Assembly: GCA_001872995.1 (NCBI GenBank)
Contig: MNXO01000144.1
Coordinates: 1 to 5,057 of the forward strand
Source of the DNA: Bacteroidetes bacterium CG2_30_32_10
GTDB lineage: Bacteria > Bacteroidota > Bacteroidia > Bacteroidales > CG2-30-32-10
DNA: 5,057 nucleotides
Direction: 5' to 3'
The translations under genes and the position numbers were made by a program. Below are positions 1-5,057 of the stretch, piece by piece. The notes under the pieces were generated by a model, which made no database searches, was not told the DNA's origin, and worked only from the letters and a program-made list of their open reading frames with translations. Each line of letters begins with the position of its first letter. The stretch's first letter is position 1.

Positions 1-80
1 TGAAAAAATATTTTATTGTTGTGTCCTGAAGCATTCTGGTTAAGTTGAGCTTTGAGTTATTCAGCAGACCCTACTTAAAT

Positions 81-205
81 CCTGATATAAATTGTTTTGT
101 TTTTTATATCGCTTTCGGACGGGTGTGCTATGCTCATGTATGGCGCACTCACCTGGTATAGTGCATGCGGTTTTCAGAGTTTTGCGAAGGTATGTGGCTC
201 GTAAA
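81..205 (+). other. Structured GC-rich non-coding block; candidate ncRNA or interspersed repeat
   Basis: This stretch is about half G+C over 111-200 while its surroundings are far more AT-rich, and it contains no convincing gene. Two hairpins can be drawn. The first pairs 83-91 with 103-111 (8 Watson-Crick pairs and one U-G, 11-base loop). The second pairs 121-133 with 138-150, 13 continuous pairs around the tetraloop TCAT. In the second hairpin four pairs (122/149, 126/145, 129/142, 132/139) are G-U wobbles if read as plus-strand RNA, and would be A-C mismatches on the other strand. A weaker pairing, 177-181 with 196-200, is also possible. The octamer CCTGATAT at 81-88 recurs at 221-228, just beyond the block. 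I do not recognise a named RNA family. It could be a small RNA, the leader or tail of a transcript beginning outside the window, or a dispersed intergenic repeat. The edges are approximate. Confidence 0.35.
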
Positions 206-297
206 AAAAAGTTGGAATAACCTGATATGAAATCGCCTCATAATCCTGCACGACATTATACCATCAAACTTAGTAGCAAGAGTAAAAAACGATAGAA

Positions 298-375
298 ATG
301 GAACATCCATACATAGAAGAAAAAAACTTTGAATCTAAGAAAATAGTGAAGGAAAAAATCACTTCATCTTGTTAA
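298..375 (+). CDS. Short ORF of 25 codons, possible gene remnant
   Basis: An ATG at 298 opens a 25-residue reading frame ending in TAA at 373-375, six bases before the terminator hairpin that begins at 382. In-frame stop TAA at 283-285 prevents a longer start. The peptide begins MEHPYIEEKNFE and is rich in Lys and Glu, with no signal peptide or membrane segment. The opening vaguely resembles the N-termini of Bacteroidetes pentapeptide-repeat proteins (Tyr-Ile-Glu-acidic-Lys-x-Phe-Glu), so it could be the 5' remnant of such a gene. It is far too short to establish homology. The close fit to the terminator is the main argument that the interval is transcribed. It may equally be chance ORF space in an RNA. 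Confidence 0.2.
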   Translation: MEHPYIEEKNFESKKIVKEKITSSC

Positions 376-381
376 ATAAAC

Positions 382-424
382 AAAAACGATTTTATCTATT
401 GAATTAGATGAAATCGTTTTTTTT
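382..424 (+). terminator. Rho-independent terminator
   Basis: The arm at 382-398 pairs with 405-421 to give a 17-pair stem (AAAACGATTT core against AAATCGTTTT) around the six-base loop TTGAAT. The only non-Watson-Crick pair is a U-G between 393 and 410, which favours use on the plus strand. The 3' arm runs directly into a T tract ending at 424. The 5' side is A-rich, so weak reverse-direction termination is also conceivable. It ends whatever plus-strand transcript comes from the left (the structured block and/or the 25-codon ORF) and insulates the iorAB promoter downstream. Confidence 0.85.
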
Positions 425-632
425 ATAGATTTCTATGCCATTGTTATTCATTCTATGGAAATAACAAAAGCGCTATAAATTGGAAAAAAAAATTCAAGAA
501 TTTTGAAAAATTATAACTGTAGTAATTATTGGAATCTGTGGTAAATTTTTAATTTTTGTTTACAAAAGACTTTTCAAAGTTGACTCATGTGTTTTATATT
601 TTAAATTGCCTTATTTAGTTAAAAAAAATATG
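425..632. other. AT-rich intergenic region with no gene
   Basis: About 200 bases between the terminator and the promoter candidate hold no credible coding region on either strand. Small inverted repeats occur, for example TTGTTATT at 441-448 with AATAACAA at 460-467, and the heptamer TTCTATG repeats at 431-437 and 451-457. At this base composition short repeats like these are expected by chance, and none has a following T tract or an obvious operator arrangement. Confidence 0.6.
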
Positions 633-640
633 TAGTTTTG
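606..640 (+). promoter_or_regulatory. Candidate Bacteroidetes-type promoter for iorAB
   Basis: TAGTTTTG at 633-640 is a full match to the Bacteroidetes -7 consensus TAnnTTTG. The nearest -33-like TTG lies at 606-608, a 24-base spacer that is slightly longer than usual. Transcription would start near 645-650 and leave a leader of about 50 bases before the ATG at 697. A second, less perfect candidate lies just upstream: TTG at 580-582, 19 bases, then TAAATTG at 602-608. The assignment rests only on motif match and position. Confidence 0.45.
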
Positions 641-696
641 TGGTATAAGAAAAAAAGAATGATAATTTATTAATTTATTAAAAACGAAGATATTAC

Positions 697-2319
697 ATGC
701 AAAAATTATTATTATTAGGTTGTGAAGCAATTGCACAAGCAGGTATTGATGCAGGTTTATCAGGTATTTATGCATATCCAGGTACTCCTTCTACAGAAAT
801 AGCCGAATTTATTCAACATTCAAAAGAAGCAAAAGAAAAAAACATACGTTGCAATTGGTCTGCCAATGAAAAAACAGCCATGGAAGCTGCTTTAGGAATG
901 TCGTATGCTGGTAAACGTGCGATGGTTAGTATGAAACACGTTGGTTTAAATGTTGCTGCTGATTCATTTGTTAATTCAGCTATTACTGGCGCAAATGGTG
1001 GGTTAATTGTCGTTTCTGCTGATGACCCTTCGATGCATTCTTCTCAAAACGAACAAGATTCGCGTTTTTACGGAAAATTTTCATTAATTCCTACCTTTGA
1101 ACCTTCAAACCAACAAGAAGCTTATGATATGGTTCGTTATGGTTTTGAATTTTCAGAAAAATATAAAATACCTGTTCTTCTTCGCATAACAACCCGTATG
1201 GCTCACTCAAGAACTGGTGTGGTTCGCAAACCTACTTTATCACAAAACAATATTAAACTTCCTACAAATATGCGTCAATTTGTGTTGCTTCCAGCAATTG
1301 CTAGAAAACAATACAAAGCATTACTTAAAAGTCAGGAGCTTTTCGAAAAAGAATCTGAAACAGCCAATTTTAATAAATATATTGAAGGTAAGGACAAAAG
1401 CCTTGGTATCATTGCATGCGGAATTGCCTATAATTATGTGTTAGAAAACTATGCTGACAGAAATGTTCCTTACCCTATATTAAAAATTAGTCAATATCCA
1501 TTGCCTCGCAAAATGGTTGAAAAAATCTTTGGGGAGTGTAAGGAAATGCTAGTATTAGAAGAAGGAGCTCCAATGATTGAAGAATCTTTAAAAGGATTTC
1601 TTCCAAAAGGGATTAAAATAAAAGGTCGTTTAGATGGCACAATTCCCAGAGATGGTGAATTAAACCCAAATATTGTTGGGGTCGCTTTAGGTTTCCCTGA
1701 TACCAAAGGTGCAGCAATACCAGCAATAGTTGCTAATCGTCCTCCTTCATTGTGCAATGGTTGTCCTCATACTGATTCATTTTTGGGATTAAATGAAGCA
1801 TTGGCAGAATATGCCAAAGGGAATGTATTTTCTGACATTGGTTGTTACACTTTAAGTGCTTTGCCTCCTTTAGAATCTGTAAATTCTTGCGTTGATATGG
1901 GTGCTTCAATTACTATGGCAAAAGGTGCTGCTGATGCTGGCTTGTTTCCTGCAGTTGCTGTTATTGGCGATTCTACTTTCACACATTCTGGTATGACAGG
2001 TTTATTAGATGCAGTTAATGATAAATCAAATATTACTGTTATTATTTTAGATAATGCAACTACAGCTATGACTGGAGGACAAACTTCTTCCGCTTTTGGA
2101 AAAATAGAAAATATATGCAAAGCTTTAGGTGTTGAAGAAGAACATATTAGAATAATAAAACCTTTACATAAAAATCATGCCGAAAACACTGCTATTATGA
2201 AAGAAGAGCTTTTATACAAAGGCGTTTCGGTTATTATTCCCCGTAGAGAATGTATTCAAACATTGAATAAACGAATGAGAGATAAATTTAAAAACAAAGA
2301 AAAAGAAAATAGCAAATAA
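697..2319 (+). CDS. iorA: Indolepyruvate:ferredoxin oxidoreductase, alpha subunit (IorA), without C-terminal ferredoxin domain
   Basis: This is the catalytic, thiamine-pyrophosphate-dependent subunit of a cytoplasmic 2-oxoacid:ferredoxin oxidoreductase. With IorB it converts indolepyruvate and related aryl-pyruvates plus CoA to aryl-acetyl-CoA, CO2 and reduced ferredoxin. The pyrimidine-binding domain is at the N-terminus, with YPGTPSTEI at residues 27-35, the NEK motif carrying Glu58 (likely catalytic glutamate), and KHVGLNVAAD at 80-89. A transketolase-C-like domain follows around 235-320. The diphosphate-binding domain has CNGCPH at 353-358, DIGCY at 380-384, MGASI at 401-405, and the TPP/Mg motif GDS at 424-426 through Asn453, then MTGGQ at 458-462. 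Classical archaeal and clostridial IorA proteins continue into a domain with two [4Fe-4S] clusters. Here, after RREC at 516-519, only a Lys-rich tail follows, with no CxxCxxC motif. At 540 residues the length fits that absence. The start at 697 gives the motif-bearing N-terminus its usual short lead. iorB follows 34 bases downstream. Confidence 0.95.
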   Translation: MQKLLLLGCEAIAQAGIDAGLSGIYAYPGTPSTEIAEFIQHSKEAKEKNIRCNWSANEKTAMEAALGMSYAGKRAMVSMKHVGLNVAADSFVNSAITGANGGLIVVSADDPSMHSSQNEQDSRFYGKFSLIPTFEPSNQQEAYDMVRYGFEFSEKYKIPVLLRITTRMAHSRTGVVRKPTLSQNNIKLPTNMRQFVLLPAIARKQYKALLKSQELFEKESETANFNKYIEGKDKSLGIIACGIAYNYVLENYADRNVPYPILKISQYPLPRKMVEKIFGECKEMLVLEEGAPMIEESLKGFLPKGIKIKGRLDGTIPRDGELNPNIVGVALGFPDTKGAAIPAIVANRPPSLCNGCPHTDSFLGLNEALAEYAKGNVFSDIGCYTLSALPPLESVNSCVDMGASITMAKGAADAGLFPAVAVIGDSTFTHSGMTGLLDAVNDKSNITVIILDNATTAMTGGQTSSAFGKIENICKALGVEEEHIRIIKPLHKNHAENTAIMKEELLYKGVSVIIPRRECIQTLNKRMRDKFKNKEKENSK

Positions 2320-2353
2320 CAAAAGTTCAAAACAAATTCAAATATACAAAAAG

Positions 2354-2935
2354 ATGAAAATAGATATTATATTAGCAGGAGTTGGCGGGCAAGGAATATT
2401 GTCAATAGCTGCAACCATTGGTTATGCTGCCATTGAGTCAGGGCTTTTTTTAAAACAAGCTGAAACACACGGAATGAGCCAGCGTGGGGGCGATGTGCAA
2501 TCAAATCTCCGCATTGCAGATAAAGAAATTGCTTCCGACTTAATTCCAATGGGCAAAGCCGATATGATTATTTCTGTGGAACCGATGGAATCGCTTCGCT
2601 ACTTACCTTTTCTTGCTCCTCAGGGATGGCTAATTACCAATACTAAACCTTTTGTTAATATTCCTAATTACCCAGAAGAAAGTAAGGTATTAGCCGAAAT
2701 TAATAAACAACCTCATCATATTGCGCTTGATGCTGATAAAATTGCCGTAGATTTAGGTGCTCCTAAATCAGCAAATATGGTTATTCTTGGTGCTGCTTCT
2801 CCTTTTATTGATATGCCTTTCGAAAAGTTAGAAGATGCGATTAGGAATATTTTTAAAAACAAAGGCGAAGAAGTGGTTAAAACCAATCTTGAGGCACTAA
2901 ATGCAGGTAGAATATTTGCAATGAAAAATAAATAA
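2354..2935 (+). CDS. iorB: Indolepyruvate:ferredoxin oxidoreductase, beta subunit (IorB)
   Basis: This is the small partner of IorA, corresponding to the gamma domain of pyruvate:ferredoxin oxidoreductases. Family knowledge places this domain at the CoA-handling side of the complex. The 193-residue length is typical. The glycine-rich GVGGQGI at residues 9-15 opens a Rossmann-like beta-alpha unit. The hallmark ETHGMSQRGGDVQS at 37-50 is intact. It is soluble, with no signal peptide and no cysteine clusters. It lies 34 bases after iorA with no terminator or promoter between, so the two are surely co-transcribed. A related 2-oxoacid oxidoreductase gamma subunit is the only alternative reading. 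The pairing with a clear IorA decides for IorB. The aryl-CoA ligase gene sometimes found beside iorAB is not present in the window. Confidence 0.93.
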   Translation: MKIDIILAGVGGQGILSIAATIGYAAIESGLFLKQAETHGMSQRGGDVQSNLRIADKEIASDLIPMGKADMIISVEPMESLRYLPFLAPQGWLITNTKPFVNIPNYPEESKVLAEINKQPHHIALDADKIAVDLGAPKSANMVILGAASPFIDMPFEKLEDAIRNIFKNKGEEVVKTNLEALNAGRIFAMKNK

Positions 2936-2985
2936 TCAATCGGAAAGCTCCTTTAATTAAAGCATTTTTAACACATAAAAAATTA

Positions 2986-4359
2986 ATGAAAAAAATAATT
3001 AGTTTATTGTTTATTTTATTTTTTTCAACATGTTTGTTTGCTCAAACAAACCTTGATAGTGCTTTGTTAGAAGCTTCTTATGCAAATAATATTGAAGAAA
3101 TTCAAATTCTTCTTAAAAAAGGAGCTGATGTTAATGCCAAAACAACCGATGGAGTTACTCCTTTGATGTATGCCACGCAAAATAACAACCTCGAAATTGT
3201 TAAAACATTGGTATATAATGGAGCCGTAATTAATTTTGCTCCAGATAATGGTAGATGTGCTTTAATAACGGCAGTCATCAATAATAATCTTGATATTGCC
3301 GACTATCTTGTTCAGAATGGTGCCAAGATAAATTCAAAAGATGATTATTCTATTTCTTCATTGATATATGCTTCTGCTTATGGTTACTATTACATTGCAG
3401 ATATGTTGTTATACTATGGTGCTGATATTAGCCAAATATCCAATGATGGAACTAATGCGTTGATGATTGCATCTATGAAAGGAAATACCAATATTGACAG
3501 TTTGATTATTACCAAAGGCGCCGAAATAAATTCTAAAGATATAGATGGATTTACTCCGCTGATGCTTGCTTGTCAAGAAGGGAAAGTCGAAACTGTCGAT
3601 TTTTTATTATCCAAAGGAGCTAATAAATCCTTGAAAAATAAATACGGAAACGATGCACTGATGATTGCAGTCCAAAACAACCACCCTGAAATAGTTGAAT
3701 TACTTTTAAAAAATCAATCAGATAATTCTACAATTGATAAACAAAAGTTGCTTATTAAAACAGCTTATATAAATAATAATCATAAAATTATTAAAACCCT
3801 CAAGCAACACAATATCAAATCTGTTATTTTCCCAATTTACAATACTATTCATTATGGTATTACAAATACTTTTAACCATCAAGATGACATGATTGGTGGC
3901 ATTGTTGGAGTATATGACTGTAAATATAAAACGAGTATCGATTATAGTTTTTACACCCGTATGGGGGCCAAAAGAATATTAGTCGAATCTTCTCCAAATA
4001 TATTTTATCAATATTGGGAAAGACGTTCATTAATGGCATTAACGCTTCAAAAAAGCTTTGTTATTTCAGCAAAAACTAACATAACACACGGATTATTTAT
4101 TGGTGGTAGAGAAACTTATACTTATGGTAAATACAGAGCTAGTGTAAATAAACCTGATACAAAATTTATTTTAGTACCACAATTGGGTTATTCCTTATCA
4201 GGAAAAATTGCTTCCATTAAAGTAAATTACGAATATCTTGATTTTAAAACATATCAGGTTTCTCCTCATCGGATTAATTTGGAGTTTTTGATAAACATGA
4301 GCTCATTTCACCATTCAAAACAAAACAAAGCGGAAAGTTATTGGTTGAAAAATATTTAA
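2986..4359 (+). CDS. Secreted ankyrin-repeat protein with a predicted C-terminal outer-membrane beta-barrel
   Basis: The 457-residue product starts with a signal peptide (Lys2-Lys3, hydrophobic 4-18, likely cut between Ala19 and Gln20). Ankyrin repeats follow in strict 33-residue register: the D/N-G turn positions fall at 55-56, 88-89, 121-122, 154-155, 187-188 and 220-221. TPLM or related 'LM/LI' motifs and GA-D/N-(V/I)-N loops mark each repeat, about seven in all including an N-terminal capping repeat (22-53), with a degenerate one to about 276. From about 280 to 441 the pattern changes to alternating polar/hydrophobic, Tyr- and Phe-rich stretches of 9-17 residues. About eight strands can be drawn (286-297, 302-311, 313-324, 341-357, 360-373, 393-404, 407-420, 428-441), ending in HRINLEFLINMSSF. 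This resembles a small outer-membrane barrel, which would place the repeats in the periplasm as a binding platform. A 16-residue polar tail after Phe441 is odd for a barrel. The ligand is unknown. A lipoprotein gene follows closely. Confidence 0.75.
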   Translation: MKKIISLLFILFFSTCLFAQTNLDSALLEASYANNIEEIQILLKKGADVNAKTTDGVTPLMYATQNNNLEIVKTLVYNGAVINFAPDNGRCALITAVINNNLDIADYLVQNGAKINSKDDYSISSLIYASAYGYYYIADMLLYYGADISQISNDGTNALMIASMKGNTNIDSLIITKGAEINSKDIDGFTPLMLACQEGKVETVDFLLSKGANKSLKNKYGNDALMIAVQNNHPEIVELLLKNQSDNSTIDKQKLLIKTAYINNNHKIIKTLKQHNIKSVIFPIYNTIHYGITNTFNHQDDMIGGIVGVYDCKYKTSIDYSFYTRMGAKRILVESSPNIFYQYWERRSLMALTLQKSFVISAKTNITHGLFIGGRETYTYGKYRASVNKPDTKFILVPQLGYSLSGKIASIKVNYEYLDFKTYQVSPHRINLEFLINMSSFHHSKQNKAESYWLKNI

Positions 4360-4384
4360 TGATTTATTAATTCTGATACTACCC

Positions 4385-4804
4385 ATGAAAAAGTCAATTA
4401 TATTAATTTTAATTACTTTCATAATTGCAACATCCTGCACAGACAATACTACCGATTGCGAAAACCCTGATTATTCTAATTGTAATGGTATTGAACCTCA
4501 TTATGGTCAATTAAATATTGAACTTACTATAAATCGTGAAAACACAAAAGTTCCAATTATTATTTATACTGGCAAAATCGAAAACAATAATGTGTATCAA
4601 CTTGATACCGCCACTTCTAATAATTATTCTTTGACGGTTGATATTAATCATTATTATTCAGTTCAAGCTACTTATAAATCTGGAAATAAAACAATCATTG
4701 CAGTTGATGGAGATGATGTTAAGAGCAAATCAAGTTCTATGTGCGATTCTACATGTTGGAAAGTGCAGGATGGAAATATAGATTTAAGATTAAAATATGA
4801 TTAA
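4385..4804 (+). CDS. Small predicted lipoprotein, function unknown
   Basis: The 139-residue product has a type II signal peptide: KK at 2-3, a hydrophobic run 5-15, and lipobox A-T-S-C with Cys18 as the acylated residue. The mature part starts TDNTTD and lacks a clear Lys/acidic surface-export signal, so its membrane side is undecided. Residues 41-138 look like a single beta-rich, immunoglobulin- or transthyretin-like domain (GQLNIELTI, PIIIYTGKI, YSLTVDINHYYSVQATYK, IDLRLKYD). Four cysteines in the mature part beyond the lipidated one, Cys25, Cys33, Cys120 and Cys124, could form two disulfides tying the N-terminal segment to the C-terminal loop. I do not recognise a named family. The gene is 25 bases behind the ankyrin-barrel gene and overlaps the photolyase gene by 8 bases, so it is probably co-transcribed with both. 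Envelope localisation suggests a possible link to the ankyrin protein, but this is inference. Confidence 0.8.
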   Translation: MKKSIILILITFIIATSCTDNTTDCENPDYSNCNGIEPHYGQLNIELTINRENTKVPIIIYTGKIENNNVYQLDTATSNNYSLTVDINHYYSVQATYKSGNKTIIAVDGDDVKSKSSSMCDSTCWKVQDGNIDLRLKYD

Positions 4805-5057
4805 GCCCGAAATCACTATATTTTGGTATAGTAGAGATTTACGATTAAATGATAATAGAGCATTATATGAAGCACTAAGCGAAAATTCCAATGTAGTTGC
4901 TTTGTATATTTTTGATAATGAAATAAATCAATACAACAATAGGAATATTGCATTTATTTATAATGAACTATCGCAAATCTACGATTTTTTAAAAAGCATT
5001 GATGCTTCAATTATAGTTAAAAAAGGAAATACACTGGATGCTTTTAATGAACTGCTT
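4797..5057 (+). CDS. DNA photolyase/cryptochrome family protein, N-terminal part (truncated by window end)
   Basis: The first 87 codons are present and the frame is still open at the window edge. The N-terminus ITIFWYSRDLRLNDNRALYEAL (residues 6-27) is the signature opening of the photolyase/cryptochrome superfamily, normally W-F-R-R-D-L-R-L-x-D-N-x-A-L. Here Tyr11-Ser12 replaces Phe-Arg. It is followed by VVALYIFD (about 33-40), the second strand of the alpha/beta antenna-cofactor domain, and by a helix around 52-67. Photolyases of this family use FADH- and blue light to reverse pyrimidine dimers. The FAD-binding domain that would separate CPD photolyase from DASH or other cryptochromes lies outside the window, so no symbol is given. 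The ATG at 4797 lies inside the end of the lipoprotein gene (8-base overlap ATGATTAA), implying translational coupling. It is the right start, because it places the motif at the usual distance from the N-terminus. Confidence 0.88.
   Translation, partial: MIKPEITIFWYSRDLRLNDNRALYEALSENSNVVALYIFDNEINQYNNRNIAFIYNELSQIYDFLKSIDASIIVKKGNTLDAFNELL

Noticed and set aside
1..70. Possible 3' or 5' fragment of a gene crossing the left edge, including a short open frame on the minus strand
   Set aside because: Only about 20 codons are open after a stop near 75, with no motif. The edge gives too little sequence to support a call.
130..204. A 24-residue plus-strand ORF (ATG at 130 to TAA at 202-204) inside the structured block
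   Set aside because: It coincides with the hairpins, has no room for a recognisable leader or domain, and its Cys/Trp/Tyr-rich content looks like a by-product of the unusual base composition.
441..467. Inverted repeat TTGTTATT/AATAACAA as an operator or second terminator
   Set aside because: The stem is only 8 A/T-rich pairs with no T tract after it, and many similar short repeats occur in this AT-rich gap.
1..700. CRISPR array, tRNA, or integron attC site in the left gap
   Set aside because: No regularly spaced repeats, no cloverleaf with a TTC-A-A type T-loop, and no paired RYYYAAC/GTTRRRY core sites flanking the hairpins were found by eye.
1491..2120. Minus-strand open frames within iorA (around 1491-1757 and 1845-2120)
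   Set aside because: They lie opposite strongly conserved IorA motifs and are antisense shadows of its codon use, with no family resemblance.
2951..2962. Palindrome CTTTAATTAAAG between iorB and the ankyrin gene as a terminator
   Set aside because: It can form at most a 4-pair A/T-rich stem, and the T run is offset and short. It is too weak to separate the two transcription units with confidence.

Overview
The window looks like a chromosomal segment of a low-GC member of the Bacteroidetes, probably an anaerobe or facultative anaerobe. The reasons are the A/T-rich codon use, start codons preceded by A-rich stretches with no clear Shine-Dalgarno motif, a TAnnTTTG-type -7 box ahead of the first large gene, signal peptides ending in 'FAQ' or a 'TSC' lipobox, and an IorA without a ferredoxin tail. 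The taxonomic call is inference; there is no rRNA or other marker gene to fix it.

Layout. Bases 1-696 hold no substantial gene. The first ~205 bases contain a locally GC-rich block (about 52% G+C over 111-200, counted by hand, against about 25% over 421-480). This block folds into hairpins whose wobble pairs are compatible only with a plus-strand RNA. A 25-codon ORF (298-375) follows, then a strong rho-independent terminator (382-424). The AT-rich stretch 425-696 carries the likely promoter of the next operon.

From 697 onward everything reads on the plus strand and is tightly packed. iorA (697-2319) and iorB (2354-2935) encode the two subunits of an indolepyruvate:ferredoxin oxidoreductase. 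This enzyme oxidatively decarboxylates aryl-2-oxoacids from aromatic amino acids to aryl-acetyl-CoA, passing electrons to ferredoxin. After a 50-base gap comes a secreted ankyrin-repeat protein whose C-terminal third looks like an outer-membrane beta-barrel (2986-4359). Then, 25 bases on, comes a small lipoprotein (4385-4804), and then, overlapping it by 8 bases, the start of a DNA photolyase/cryptochrome gene (4797 to the window end, truncated).

How they work together. IorA and IorB form one enzyme. The ankyrin-barrel protein and the lipoprotein are both envelope proteins in a row and could act together, but nothing in the sequence proves it. The photolyase is probably only a translationally coupled neighbour. 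The two items most worth a second look are the ankyrin/beta-barrel fusion and the structured, compositionally foreign non-coding block at the left end.
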